Shown here one piece after another: positions 21,401 to 34,643 of a stretch of 64,000 nt of DNA. Positions within the stretch are counted from its first letter, which is position 1. Every line of letters starts with the position of its first letter. The stretch is from NCBI RefSeq assembly GCF_003573695.1, contig NC_039358.1:233319560-233383559 (forward strand), read 5' to 3'. A program made the translations under genes and the position numbers. The notes below the pieces were generated by a model. It searched no databases and was not told where the DNA came from. It worked only from the letters and a program-made list of their open reading frames with translations. The DNA comes from Papaver somniferum (taxonomy: Eukaryota > Streptophyta > Magnoliopsida > Ranunculales > Papaveraceae).

Positions 21401-22244
21401 TTGGTAAACGAGACTTTCCACTCAATTGGGTACTGATTGGGTGTTTATCCATGGATGTACTCTTCTTTGTGCCAAAGAATATTTGATAGCCACAAACAAC
21501 GGTGCATTCAAGGTAGGGCATCAAACACCAATCTGTCAGATAAAGTGCAGGTACATGCCAAACTATGCAGGTCCAGCTTCCAAGCATCAGATTTGTCATT
21601 CTTTATACTCAACTTACTCGGCTGACTTAGAAGTTATGACTTAGTGTAGCAGTCCATTCTTCTTGTATCTTCTTCGACAGGTTTTGGGCAGAAACATTGA
21701 GTAACCCCTTAGGAAAGCAGTGGCAGCTACTAGATACTCTCTACTCAACAAAAACAACACCCAAAAAAATCTTCATTTAAATATCAGAGCCACTTAATAA
21801 GAAACTATTAGAAAAATGAACGAATGATCAACAGAGGGTAAAAAGATCTTAGTAGTGAAAACTCAAAACGAAAAAAGAAGAAAAGAAAAGAAAAGGTGAA
21901 AAACTTACAAAATTTAAGTAAAAACCAATCTAAGACAGTAACTATTGCCTGAGCAACACTTGTTCAATTAGAAAATCAGTTGTTCACTGACAATCTTAAA
22001 AACATAAGATCCCACAAACCTCAACAATCCACATGTCAGATGCAATCATGAAACCAAAACTTACGTAAAGGAGTTCGGCCAGGGCTGGCGTAAAACTGGA
22101 TCAAGGGGATGTAACTGCGAAAGCAAATTTTGAAAAATAAATTAGCTACATTTGGTATGCATACACCAGTAAAGTAATGACACCATGCACCATCCGAAAA
22201 AAGACTACTCTAATCATAAACACACAGTATACAGACACTGGCAA

Positions 22245-23641
22245 TTACCTGAGATAAAGGAAGCATCCATCGATCCAAACAATCTCTACCTCCTCAATTT
22301 TTCCATTCTTGCAGATTCTATCTAAAACTGTACCAAATGTAATTTTATTTGGATATTGACCAAATGATTGTATCTCATTGAAGATACCTTCTGCGACCTT
22401 TATTCTACCACCTCGGTATAGCCCAGCTAAGAGTATACTGTAAGTAAGTGTTGTAGGTTTCAACCCGTTTTGTTTCATTTTATTGAATAACAACATAGCT
22501 TCATCCAGCTTACAATTCCTGCAATACCCATCATTAATGTAGTGCAACTGACAGCATTCGGTTCAAGGCCCCTATCCACCATCGAGTCAAATAGTTCCGC
22601 CGCATCTTGCAACCGACCTGCCAAACATAGACCGTTGATCATTGAATTATAAGTAATCCGATCAGGTTTTATATTTAGCTTCTCCATGTATCTAAATACC
22701 CCCACAGCATCATCTAGTTACCATATTTACAAAGTGAATCTATCAATATAGTAAAGGTTATTGTAGTGGGTAAAATCCCTTGATCCAACATTCATTAAAA
22801 TATCTTCTGCTTCCCATGACTGTATGCAATGATCCCTGAATCATACCAGCATAAAGTTGTTACATCGCAGAGATCCTCTACTAACCATCTCGTCAAAGAT
22901 TCTCCTTGCCTCGTCCAACCGTCCTGAATCGAAAAGCCCGTTAATCAAAGAAGTGTAAACAACTACATCGGGTGCAACATTCAGATCTTTAAGCATTTCA
23001 GAGAATAGAACCAAAGCTTCATCAACTAATCCTCCTTTACAAAGTGTTTCTATAGTCGCACAATATGTAACAACCGTAGGGCTGCATTTCCATTCAACCA
23101 TCTTGTTTTTCACCTCAAGAGCATGATCAACTTTTCCAGTTTTAGAAAGCCCGGATATAAGAGTATTACATGTAATAGCATCAGGTTGAACACCCATCTC
23201 AGCCATTTTATCAAACACTTTGAATGCAAAATCAATCTTTTGTTGAAGACACAACCCTTTAATCAGTGTTAAAAGTGGCAGTATCAGGATGATAACCCCT
23301 CTTTAACACCTCCCCAAAAAACAAAACCCATGATCAACTTTGCCTAATTGACAACAGCAATTAATCAAAATGCTCAATGTATATATACTGGGTTGTACCC
23401 CAACCAAATTCATTTTCTTGTACAACAAAATGACATCTGAATAGCATTTGATTTTGGATAGTGAACCAAATACATGATTAAATGTATGATTAGACGGCAA
23501 AGGCTTTTCTGAAATCAATTGATCGAAGTATCTCAAACCATCATCAAGCTTCTTAATTTTACCAGATTTACACTCGTCTCTCACAAAACTCTCAAGTTGT
23601 GATATGGTGCAACGATAATTTCTCACAAAACGAAGATTCAT
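22245..23641 (-). pseudogene. RFL-type PPR gene, copy 3 (frameshifted)
   Basis: Same gene as copies 1, 2 and 4, but split into four open pieces (23641-23303, 23254-22841, 22705-22475, 22547-22245). Small deletions and scrambled bases cause this, mainly at 22140-22170, 22284, 22532, 22717, 22790-22870, 23267 and 23317. Between these points the sequence is essentially identical to the intact copies. The damage is a burst of short indels rather than even decay, so a poor consensus is as likely as true mutation. If real, this copy cannot make a working protein. Confidence 0.8.
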
Positions 23642-23650
23642 TTGTGTAAT

Positions 23651-23848
23651 TTATCTATCAGATTCAGTGATTTGAAATGTTTGAGCGGGAATACAATGTA
23701 CCTTTGATGATAAATCTGACTGAGTCTCCGGTTTTGAGTTACTCCATTGCCGTAGAGAGAGAATGGGGGGTTTGAAATATAACAAACTGAGTCTCCGGTT
23801 TTGAGTTACGCCGGTTTTTGAGTTAATTTGGGTTGCGACGCGTGTCAT
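23651..23848 (-). CDS. Upstream 65-codon ORF, U3
   Basis: Identical to the U1 peptide, in frame with the PPR ATG and separated from it by TAA plus three codons. Confidence 0.4.
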   Translation of the reverse strand: MTRVATQINSKTGVTQNRRLSLLYFKPPILSLRQWSNSKPETQSDLSSKVHCIPAQTFQITESDR

Positions 23849-25171
23849 TTTTACTTTATTTATTTATTATTTTTTTTGATCAATATAACAAAGAATTTTA
23901 TAAATAAAGAAAGATAGTACAATCAGGGGAGGAGAAAAGAAGTGAGAAAAAGAGGAGGAAAGATAACCTTGAGCATTTTCGGTTGACAACAAAAGTACCG
24001 TAATGGATACAAGGTAAATTTAGCCAAGATCCTAAACAATCAGACCTGCTCAAAGAAAGAGAGAACCTCTACTAACAATGATAGCTACTACCTATTAACT
24101 ACTATCCTAGTTATAGTGCAGATTCTGGTAAGTAATGCCTCTAAAAGATATTGTTGTAGACGTCCAATACAATAAGAGAGCCTTAATCTTCCTAATCAAA
24201 ATTTCTTGAGAGTATTCTGAATCTTGAAAAATGCACTTATTTCTCTGTTTCCACACTCCCCAAACGAAAGCAAAGGGTAGTAATTCCCAAATAGTCCTGC
24301 CATTCTCGGTGAGCCCGCGAGCCTGTTGCTCGATAAACAAGTTTGTAGCACTTTCACTGATAACCCAATCCCTATGAAATTCCTTCATGAAGAACATCCA
24401 TACATCATACATTTCTGGGCAGTGAATGAAAAGGTGATCAATCGTTTCTTCATTTGACTTACACAAAATGCACCTATTTGCTAACTTCCATCCCTTCTTC
24501 TTTAGATTATTTTGAGTTAAAATAGCATTATGATGAATTAACCACACAAAGAAAGAAACTTTAGTTGGTACTGATCGTTTCCAAATTTGTGTAGAAGGGA
24601 AGATGATACCTGAGTTCTTCGCCAGCCCTTTGTAGCACGACTTCACCGAAAAGACTCCGCTCGACTCCCAACTCCACCTTCTAGTATCTTCCCCATTGCT
24701 TAATACGGTTCCCTCTAGAAGATGAGATAGAGTAGCTGCCTCGTTAATCTCCAAATCCGTAAGTCTTATTTTAAAATCCAAGTCCCGACTAATGCGCTCT
24801 TCTGAGTTGTTTTTGGCCAGTTCGCTTATCCAACTTCCTTGCTTTCTAGTAACTTCATACAGATTAGGAAATTTGTCCTTAAGCGCCTCTTCCCCTATCC
24901 ATCTATCAACCCAGAATCGGATTTTTCTCCCATTTGCAACCTTGTGTAGAATTCCCAGTTTGTATTTACCAATTCTGTTGCAAATCCCTCACCACAATCT
25001 CATGCCATACGGTTTCTTAGTTTTTTTAGCATCCCAAACATTACTGTCACACCCATACTTAGCCTCAATAATTCTTCTCCACAGTGCCTCCGGCTCATTT
25101 GAAAACCTCCACAACCACTTGCACAATAAAGCATCATTCATCACTGATACAACTTTTATGCCCAAACCTCC

Positions 25172-26429
25172 TTATAATTTACTATGACAAATTTTGTGCC
25201 ATGCCACTAGTGGAACTCTATTCTTCCCATCATTTGTTCTCCAAAGAAAAGTTCCCATTTCTCTTTCAATCTTCTTTGCTACAGGAGGAGGAATTGTAAA
25301 AGCAGACATCAAGAAGACTGCAAGAAAACAGAGAACACTCTTAATAAGAACCAACCTCCCCCTACCCCCCTATTAAAGATACCTTCTCTTCCATTCTTCT
25401 AGTCTTTTCTCCACACTCTCAACCACAGGGTCCCAAATCTTCTTGCACTTATATTAGGCCCATGCAGGCATTCCCAAATACTTGAAACGCAACTCTTCAA
25501 GTGCGCAACCGAGAAAATTTTCCACAACTTCGTCATGTGTGGTAGCGCCAATACTAATTGTTGTTCTTTTCATTAGATTTATACTAAGTCCCGCGACCAA
25601 CTCAAAACAGGTTAAGATTTCCCTAATAGTAAGTAAGCTTTGAGCCTTATCTGCACTAAAGAGTAAAGTATCATCAGCAAAAAGCAAGTGGGACACTACG
25701 GGCCCGACAAGAGTTACCTTGAAACCAGATAAGCGACCGTTTTCTTCCGCTTTTGCAATCATCCGGCAGAAACCTTCCATGACTATGGTGAATAAGAATG
25801 GATACAAGGGGTCACCTAGCCTGAGACCCCTAGAGCTCCTAAAATTAGCACCCGGAACCCCATTGACTAAGACGGAGAAGTGGGCATGTGATATGCAAGA
25901 ACAAATCCAGTTCCTCCAAGTGAAACCAAACCCCATCCTCTCCATAACCTTTAGTAAATAGTTCCAATGCACCTTATCATACGCTTTCTCCACATCCAAT
26001 TTCAATACCCAACTAGCTTATTTTTGTTTCACTCGAGTGTCCATACATTCATTCGCGAGTAAGATGCAATCACTAATTTGTCTCCAAGCTATGAATGCGC
26101 TCTGGGTGTCCGAGATCAAAACAGGAATAACTTGTTTCAATCTTGTCGCCAACATTTTAGCAATGATTTTATAAGATGTATTTATCAAGCTAATCGGCCT
26201 AAAATCCTTAACCACCTCAACTATTTCCTTTTTTGGTATTAGTGTGGCTAAAGTTATTTATCCTCCAATCCAAAGACCCTGTTACCTCGAAATGCTTCAC
26301 CACCTTCATAAAATCCTCCCATAGAATCTTCCAGTACCTAGTGAACACCTCAATCAGATACCCGTCAGGTCCCGGTGCCTTGTTATGCTCCATTTCCTTA
26401 ATGGTACCCAATATTTCTCCCTCAGTCAT
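25172..26429 (-). pseudogene. LINE-A reverse transcriptase, U3 (broken)
   Basis: Motifs A, B and FADD are in 26005-25454, then TAA after PAWA. The upstream part lies in 26215-26018 (FRPISLINTSYKIIAK) and 26429-26217 (NKAPGPDGY), split by a short deletion at ~26253. Diagnostic bases 25428, 26000 and 26195 match U1, not U2 or U4. Confidence 0.78.
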
Positions 26430-26671
26430 TGGCCTCTCTAGTCTGACATTTTCAGCAGGTGAGACTGTTGAGAATTGAACATCCTCCGTGAAAGGTCTCT
26501 GAGCAATGTTTTATGTATATACTCTGGAATAATAATCATCAATGTGGCCCTTAATCACACTTTCATCTCTTGTATTTCCCCGTCAATTACCAAAAAGCTT
26601 ATGAAATTCTGCCTTCTTCTCTGGTTTGCACATCTATGAAAATACCTTGTATTGTTATCGCCCTCATCCAC

Positions 26672-27735
26672 CTACTTGTCTTTTGCCTTACTTTTCAGAC
26701 TTAATGCCTCTAGTCTTGCCCATTTTTTAAAATATCTTTTAAGGTTGATTCTATCAAATCTATCCTCCATTGTCGCTTCGCGAGCTTCATCCTTCTGATC
26801 TATAATATGAATGTTAGCCAAAATGTCATCCAAAACTCTCTTCGTACTGCCAAAGTGTGTCCAATTCCAAGTCTTTAAATCTCCTTTGAGCAGTTGTAAC
26901 TTCTTCCAAAAAATATATCCAGGGTTTCCAGACACTTCATATCCTTCCCACCACCCCTTGATCAACTCATCAGTGAGTTATCTTCCATCCACATGATCTC
27001 AAACTTGTAAGGTAAGTGACCACCAGTAATCCCATGAGTGTTTAGTAACAATGGGTAGTGATCAGAAGTAGGTTTCGGTCTTGCGCTTTGTGTGGTGTCA
27101 GGAAACCTCTCCTCCCATTTGCTGTTAACTAACATACGATCAAGTCGACAGCAAATTGGATCCTCTTGAAAGTTCGACCAAGTGTAATGAGCCCCGTACA
27201 AAGGAAGGTCAAACAGATCACAGTCCGAAATGAAATTTGAAAATTCAGCCATACCTCTATTAGCGGTAATATCTCTGTTCTTCTCCTCGACAAAGAGAAT
27301 TGTGTTAAAATCTCCTACAACACAACCCGGTAAATCCCAGACTCCCAAAACACCAGCAATCTCCCTCCATTTTCCTCCTCTGTACTCTATCATTTGGTGC
27401 ATACACCCCAGTGACAAACCATTCAGTCCCATCCCTTCTCGATTTAAACATACAAGAGAGAGTATACTGATCTTCTAATGTATCTAATAATTCATACTCA
27501 TCTTCACACCACATGATGCACATACCCCCTGAAGTCCCTTGTGATGGAACATAACGAAACTGGATTCCATTCTTGTTCCATAATTCTTTACAAAAACTTG
27601 TGTGATAACCTCCATCTTCGTTTCTTGTAAAACAACAACATTCGGTTTGCTTCTCAATAGTGCTTCATTAATAACAGCCCTCTTGCTCGCATCCCCTGCC
27701 CCCATAATGTTCCAATTTACTATGTTTGCATTCAT
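26672..27735 (-). pseudogene. LINE-A linker and endonuclease, U3 (broken)
   Basis: The linker is intact at 26965-26672. The endonuclease lies in three overlapping frames: 27735-27484 (from the ATG, LQETKM present), 27523-27305 (VYAPND) and 27432-26962 (GDFNTIL, RLDRMLVN, SDHYPLLL). Losses are near 27371 (four bases) and 27597 (one base). Confidence 0.75.
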
Positions 27736-28208
27736 TTATAACATTTCTTACCCCCATTTACCACTCTTCTATCTGATTTAGAACTGCTAGGTAAAAGGTT
27801 ACTAATAAACATGCTAACCTGTTTGACTCCCGCTGCACTTTTGTAGCGCTAGCAATGATTGGTGTACTGATAGATAGCTTTGAGCAGTCCTCTTCCTGTG
27901 TAGCGTCACCAATTACGCCTTCTTCAGTACCCATGAGTAGTAATCTTTCCCCTCCAGTCCCTCATCTAGAACTGCTCTCTAGCTCTCTAATTGCATGTTC
28001 TCTTTTCTCCCTCCTAAACAACTTTCTTTGTTTAGTTTCCCCCAACTGACGATTGACAATTTCATAAATTTCCTTCTCCTTTTCACCTTGTGGAATACCA
28101 AAAAGTGTCATAATGATGATTGAAAAGCAAAAATCAATTGTTCTTTTGCTAATCGGTCTTCCTCACTCTCTATAATACTAATTTCAATACTGTTTACTTC
28201 TTGATTTA

Positions 28209-29497
28209 GGGCTATTTTGCATTTCCTACCCTCCCAAGATTGCTAATTAGCGTTTCCTCCCCAAAAAGATTGAAATTAGTGTTTCCTCCCATCGTCACAT
28301 TTTCCATCCATTATTCAGTTAACTGAGTAAGCACCTCTGTACGCGTGGCATAAACTGTACATGTGTTTCCTGACCTTCCTAAAATACCCTCCAGTAATAA
28401 CCAGTTCACATACCCATCTGTAGCCACTAACTTAGAATCCATCACCGATTCCTCCATCACCTAATTTCTATCTGAATTTCTCTTTAGAGTCTTCTCTTGA
28501 CCTAATTTCTGTCTGAATTTCTCCAAAGACAAGATTGATAGCGAACCATGGTTCGACGTAGATTGGAATTACAAGGGTTACTAAATGGGTTAGATTGAAA
28601 TTACAAGGTTCGAAAGAACGAACAGAGAAGAAGTAGCAGTTAGCTAAAAAATCGAAAAGGGCTTGGAGGAGAAATCAAAAAGAACAGCAAGGATGAGTAT
28701 TTTTTGGTGACTTGGGAGTATGGGTTCAAGTATTCATGGATGCTTGCTGATGCTCGGTGCTGTTGCTGCCATGCTCTTGTGGATTTAAGAGATGATGGAT
28801 GATTTGAAGATAGGTCTGGTAGAATGAATTGGTTGAATTCGAGATGTATTTGAGATTGAAGTGAGTGGATGTTATATTAAAGGGGAGATTTGGGTTAATA
28901 AAAAATCCGACAACTGAGTGAAGAATGAAGGGTTTACTGGCGGCTATAAAATTGAGAGATGAAGATGCAGTTGAGTACCCAGGGTTCGATTAGTGAAGAT
29001 GAACAAAATTGAGATGAACTTAATTAATTAATTGAAACCCTTGGTTGATCGCTTTGCATATAGTGGAATCAAAATAAACCATAATTTTCTTTAGATTGAA
29101 TGGATTGCAGATGAAGAATTAAGGTTTTGTGACGAGATTAATTTGGGTATTTGGGTTGGTGGGCGATTACAGATGGTGTTTTGTTTTAAAAGGAGTTGCT
29201 GGTGATGTTGTGTTGCCATTGAAGATGCAGACGAGTGATCCGAGTCTCAGTTCGGAAGGAAGAAGACTGTAAATTGATTTAGATTGCGACTTTGATGTAA
29301 TTTACCGAAACGAATGAGGGTATTTTGGAATTTTTGTTTGACACATGTATATATTTGCCACACGTGTATCTTTGCTGACTCAGTTAACTAGAAGTTGGAT
29401 GGAAAATGTAACGACGGGAGGAAACACTAATTTCAATCTTTTTGGGAAAGAAATGCTAATTAGAGATCTTGGGAGGGGAGGAAACACAAAATAGCCC
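28209..29497. mobile_element. Non-autonomous Mutator-like element, U3
   Basis: 1289 bases with CTTGATTTA duplications at 28200-28208 and 29498-29506. Same structure as in U1 and U2. Confidence 0.88.
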
Positions 29498-29937
29498 CTT
29501 GATTTATGTCACAATGACCTCCTTTCACCCTCTATCAATTCCCCCATGATTACACATATATGATTCCTCAATTTTAGCAGCCGGATCCAATCGATGGAGT
29601 TGAGTAATCAATAACGGCTCTTCTTGTACATCAATTTCACTAGCTTCTTCACTTAATTCCATAGGTAAATTATGGGATTGATCCTCAAGAATAGAAAATT
29701 GATTATAAATTATAATGGGAGAAGGACGAAGTTAGAAAAAAGAACCGCAAGGAGATGAATTTAGAATCTCTTTGAAACCATTGTTGATAACTAATCTTCT
29801 CTGGTCAACCAGATTTTGATATGCAAAAGACTGGTTTACCCTTGAGCCCAGAAGCGAGTTGTTACCGGAAGAACAAATGGCTTTCCCCCAGCAGGCCCAG
29901 ACCCATTTTTTTTTCGGTCCGCGAGTTATAATCCTAG

Positions 29938-30157
29938 AGGTGTCACCATCCTTTCACAAAAAACCCATCAAAACAAAAGTAACAAAAAATCCCATCAAAA
30001 CAAAATTAACACAAAAACCCCAAATTTAAATGTTGGTTTCATCATAAAATTTGATGAAACCAACATTTAAATTTGAGGTTTTGTATCAATTTTTAAAAAT
30101 TTGGGGTTTTTGTATCAATTTTGTTTACGATGGAGTTTTAATGGATCCCAACATTTG
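29938..30157. mobile_element. Foldback element, U3 (incomplete)
   Basis: As in U1, with small losses in the outer arms. The right end again gives way to the F-box-side sequence of the next unit. Confidence 0.72.
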
Positions 30158-30233
30158 AGATATGTTATATCCAAGTTGCATTGTCAATTATACTCCTGAT
30201 GCATAATCCGTGATGCAGACATTTTTCAAAATT

Positions 30234-30461
30234 TCATATAATTATGGGTGTCACGGAACAAAAAATTAATCTTGGGCCTGATAATAAGAATATTATTTTT
30301 ATTGGGTCTGCGCATAATTTTCCCATTGCGAATAGCATACCTGTCTTGGATTTCCCAAAGAGGCATCGCCAGGGTTTGCATACTTTTCTGCATTGCAAGA
30401 TGGATTTGATAGGTAATCTAGCACGTATGTCTAATATCATATCTGGATTCAATTTCTCCAC
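30234..30461 (-). pseudogene. F-box gene N-terminal fragment, U4
   Basis: Identical to the 75-codon fragment in U2, with the F-box core only. Confidence 0.68.
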
Positions 30462-30588
30462 CAGTGCAGCTGCAGTTTTATGTTATCCACAAATCAAGTA
30501 GCTCCAGATTTATTATTGTCTCTTCTTTGATTCTTGTTGTACTGCTAGGGTTTTCTATTCCGCCCTTGTATATTTAAATGTTTTTTCT

Positions 30589-30809
30589 TGACTCATCTGA
30601 GTCGCCGAATCTGACTCTTATGAATCTTATGGATATCACCCGATATTTTGAGTCAAATGAGTCATTTGTCTCGATAATATGTGAGTCAGTGGCTTGTTCT
30701 CAGGAGTCACTATCCATGACTCAGATGGGCGAATCATGAGTCATATTGGGAGTCAGATCTGACTCAATATCAAAAACAAACGATCTGACATATGACTAGA
30801 ACCGAGTCA
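30589..30809. repeat. Cluster of TGACTC/GAGTCA words, U4
   Basis: Same cluster as in U2 and U3, with one base lost near 30605. Confidence 0.72.
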
Positions 30810-31193
30810 GCAAAAAAACAAACACTCTTAGCACGGTTTATTGGCCTTGGCTGCTGTAGTATGTTGGAGTCTAAAATCCAAATACAGAAGGCTGTAAAAT
30901 CAAAATAAAGGGCACTCTCCAAGTTGCACCCTTGTTCTTTTACCATACTTATCAGTTATCACAGACCCACAGCCGTTATACTCTTTGTTTTGCTAAGTCC
31001 CAAATTTCAAAAAAAAAAAATGCAAAAAGTAATATACATGAGGAATTACAAGAAAGGGAACCAAAAACTTAGCCACAAATAAAAACTGAACTACCTGAGA
31101 AAGACGCTGCTCACAGTCTCAAACATAAGCCATGGAACTAAATTACTTAAAAACGTAATATTCCATATCCGGCCTTTCTAAAACTCATAAAGT

Positions 31194-31922
31194 TTAAGAC
31201 CTTCCCACATCTGCCACAAAGTTCATTTCCCTGAAAGCATGCTCATAATGAATAGAGTCGTAATGACTCCCCACAGCTAACCATCTTTGCCTGAATCTCC
31301 AAGGAATCGAATTACCATCAAAAGCCTTCACTGTACTAGCCTTATCTCGTCCAACCAAGGCCTTTTTGTGACTCCATTGCCATGCCCATTGGTCATTCAA
31401 GCAATGCAATCACTGCGTATGTCTCTGCAGAAAAACTTGGTGTGATGCCAAGCCCAATATTCTGAGCCCCAATGACGCTGCAATCTGCCAGGATTGCCAA
31501 CTGATGCCCCAACGAAACATAATAAGACTTCATTAGGGTCTCGAGGTCTCCAGCTAAATTCAGCTGACGCTACCATTTTAACCCTCTGTGATCCTGAGGA
31601 CTTCACAGGTGTTGTGCATAAAACCATGTTAACCTTGAGCACATTCCTGAAAATTTTGATCTTAAATTGGAACCATCTGACCTTTTCATTGTCGCAATGC
31701 ACTTTATTTCTCAGTTTCAATAGTTCGCTGCTTGCTAGATTAGCAATTAGCCATAAATCCTTGATCATACGACTTCTTCCTCTAGCTGACTTAAGGATCA
31801 GGTAAAAATATGCTGGACTCGAATCAAAAATCCCTGAAATCCACCTCCAGCCTTTAGCACAGCCGTTAGTGAGAGCAGCTAGACCACCTTGAACATAGAA
31901 AGAAGAAAGTGAAACATCTTGG
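31194..31922 (-). pseudogene. LINE-B ORF2 C-terminus with RNase H, U4
   Basis: As in U2, with the five-A state, so the pre-RNase H frame is long (31939-31397, 180 codons). The FVGAS change at the first catalytic position is shared. The RNase H end is at 31409-31194. Confidence 0.72.
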
Positions 31923-32735
31923 TAAACGAGACTTTCCACTCAATTGGGTACTGATTGGGTGTTTATCCATGGATGTACTCTTCTTTGTGCCAAAGAATAT
32001 TTGATAGCCACAAACAACGGTGCATTCAAGGTAGGGCATCAAACACCAATCTGTCAGATAAAGTGCAGGTACATGCCAAACTATGCAGGTCCAGCTTCCA
32101 AGCATCAGATTTGTCATTCTTTATACTCAACTACTCGGCTGACTTAGAAGTTATGACTTAGTGTAGCAGTCCATTCTTCTTGTATCTTCTTCGACAGGTT
32201 TTGGGCAGAAACATTGAGTAACCCCTTAGGAAAGCAGTGGCAGCTACTAGATACTCTCTACTCAACAAAAACAACACCCAAAAAAATCTTCATTTAAATA
32301 TCAGAGCCACTTAATAAGAAACTATTAGAAAAATGAACGAATGATCAACAGAGGGTAAAAAGATCTTAGTAGTGAAAACTCAAACAACGAAAAGAAAAGA
32401 AAAGAAAGAAAAGGTGAAAAACTTACAAAATTTAAGTAAAAACCAATCTAAGACAGTAACTATTGCCTGAGCAACACTTGTTCAATTAGAAAATCAGTTG
32501 TTCACTGACAATCTTAAAAACATAAGATCCCACAAACCTCAACAATCCACATGTCAGATGCAATCATGAAACCAAAACTTACGTAAAGGAGTTCGGCCAG
32601 GGCTGGCGTAAAACTGGATCAAGGGGATGTAACTGCGAAAGCAAATTTTGAAAAATAAATTAGCTACATTTGGTATGCATACTAAACCATGTAAAGTAAT
32701 GACACCATGCACCATCCGAAAAAAGACTACTCTAA

Positions 32736-34178
32736 TCATAAACACACAGTATACAGACACTGGCAATTACCTGAGATAAAGGAAGCATCCATCGATCCAA
32801 ACAATTCTACTACCTCCTCAATTTTTCCATTCTTGCAGATTCTATCTAAAACTGTACCAAATGTAATTTTATTTGGATATTGACCAAATGATTGTATCTC
32901 ATTGAAGATACCTTCTGCGACCTTTATTCTACCACCTCGGTATAGCCCAGCTAAGAGTATACTGTAAGTAAGTGTTGTAGGTTTCAACCCGTTTTGTTTC
33001 ATTTTATTGAATAACAACATAGCTTCATCCAGCTTACAATTCCTGCAATACCCATCAATTAATGTAGTGCAACTGACAGCATTCGGTTCAAGGCCCCTAT
33101 CCACCATCGAGTCAAATAGTTCCGCCGCATCTTGCAACCGACCTGCCAAACATAGACCGTTGATCATTGAATTATAAGTAATCCGATCAGGTTTTATATT
33201 TAGCTTCTCCATGTATCTAAATACCCCCACAGCATCATCTATGTTACCATATTTACAAAGTGAATCTATCAATATAGTAAAGGTTATTGTAGTGGGTAAA
33301 ATCCCTTGATCCAACATTTCATTAAAATATCTTCTTGCTTCTTCCCATTGACCATGTATGCAATGACCATGAATCATACAGCTATAAGTTGTTACATCCG
33401 CAGAGATTCCTCTACTAACCATCTCGTCAAAGATTCTCCTTGCCTCGTCCAACCGTCCTGAATCGAAAAGCCCGTTAATCAAAGAAGTGTAAACAACTAC
33501 ATCGGGTGCAACATTCAGATCTTTAAGCATTTCAGAGAATAGAACCAAAGCTTCATCAACTAATCCTCCTTTACAAAGTGTTTCTATAGTCGCACAATAT
33601 GTAACAACCGTAGGGCTGCATTTCCATTCAACCATCTTGTTTTTCACCTCAAGAGCATGATCAACTTTTCCAGTTTTAGAAAGCCCGGATATAAGAGTAT
33701 TACATGTAATAGCATCAGGTTGAACACCCATCTCAGCCATTTTATCAAACACTTTGAATGCAAAATCAATCTTTTGTTGAAGACACAACCCTTTAATCAG
33801 TGTATTAAAAGTGGCAGTATCAGGATGATAACCCCTCTTTAACACCTCCCCAAACAAACAAAACCCATGATCAACTTTGCCTAATTGACAACAGCAATTA
33901 ATCAAAATGCTCAATGTATATATACTGGGTTGTACCCCAACCAAATTCATTTTCTTGTACAACAAAATGACATCTGAATAGCATTTGATTTTGGATAGTG
34001 AACCAAATACATGATTAAATGTATGATTAGACGGCAAAGGCTTTTCTGAAATCAATTGATCGAAGTATCTCAAACCATCATCAAGCTTCTTAATTTTACC
34101 AGATTTACACTCGTCTCTCACAAAACTCTCAAGTTGTGATATGGTGCAACGATAATTTCTCACAAAACGAAGATTCAT
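32736..34178 (-). CDS. RFL-type P-class pentatricopeptide repeat protein, copy 4
   Basis: 480 residues, identical in protein to copies 1 and 2: twelve P-class motifs and the same splice-donor-like end (32771/32770). The LINE-A downstream-side half of U4 (34.9-39.5 kb) has diverged far more than this gene, so the PPR part has been homogenised with the other units or copied recently, while the flank is older. If one copy is expressed and functional, copies 1, 2 and 4 are equal candidates. Confidence 0.88.
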   Translation of the reverse strand: MNLRFVRNYRCTISQLESFVRDECKSGKIKKLDDGLRYFDQLISEKPLPSNHTFNHVFGSLSKIKCYSDVILLYKKMNLVGVQPSIYTLSILINCCCQLGKVDHGFCLFGEVLKRGYHPDTATFNTLIKGLCLQQKIDFAFKVFDKMAEMGVQPDAITCNTLISGLSKTGKVDHALEVKNKMVEWKCSPTVVTYCATIETLCKGGLVDEALVLFSEMLKDLNVAPDVVVYTSLINGLFDSGRLDEARRIFDEMVSRGISADVTTYSCMIHGHCIHGQWEEARRYFNEMLDQGILPTTITFTILIDSLCKYGNIDDAVGVFRYMEKLNIKPDRITYNSMINGLCLAGRLQDAAELFDSMVDRGLEPNAVSCTTLIDGYCRNCKLDEAMLLFNKMKQNGLKPTTLTYSILLAGLYRGGRIKVAEGIFNEIQSFGQYPNKITFGTVLDRICKNGKIEEVVELFGSMDASFISGNCQCLYTVCL

Positions 34179-34187
34179 TTGTGTAAT

Positions 34188-34384
34188 TTATCTATCAGAT
34201 TCAGTGATTTGAAATGTTTGAGCGGGAATACAATGTACCTTTGATGATAAATCTGACTGAGTCTCCGGTTTTGAGTTACTCCATTGCCGTAGAGAGAGAA
34301 TGGGGGGTTTGAAATATAACAAACTGAGTCTCCGGTTTTGAGTTACGCCGGTTTTTGAGTTAATTTGGGTTGGACGCGTGTCAT
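34188..34384 (-). pseudogene. Upstream ORF, U4 (frameshifted)
   Basis: Same region as the 65-codon ORF, but one base is missing in GGTTGGACGCG (~34373), so its ATG no longer reads into the conserved peptide. The TAA and three-codon spacer before the PPR ATG are unchanged. Confidence 0.5.
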
Positions 34385-34643
34385 TTTTACTTTATTTATT
34401 TATTATTTTTTTTTGATCAATATAACAAAGAATTTTATAAATAAAGAAAGATAGTACAATCAGGGGAGGAGAAAAGAAGTGAGAAAAAGAGGAAAAGATA
34501 ACCTTGAGCATTTTCGGTTGACAACAAAAGTACCGTAATGGATACAAGGTAAATTTAGCCAAGATCCTAAACAATCAGACCTGCTCAAAGAAAGAGAGAA
34601 CCTCTACTAACAATGATAGCTACTACCTATTAACTACAATATC

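Larger units (their letters stand above)
23879..29937 (-). mobile_element. LINE-A, 5'-truncated copy, U3
   Basis: Zinc-finger-like region 24107-24781; thumb 25172-25354; reverse transcriptase 25454-26429; linker 26672-26965; endonuclease 26962-27735; ORF1 end 27736-28208. The nested Mutator-like element is at 28209-29497. Confidence 0.86.
19641..30157. repeat. Tandem array unit U3
   Basis: Complete unit of about 10,517 bases with the same order of parts. It is closest to U1 in the reverse transcriptase segment. It has an unusual concentration of small indels in 22160-22870 and 23265-23325, which break the PPR frame; the rest of the unit is as well preserved as its neighbours. Confidence 0.95.
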
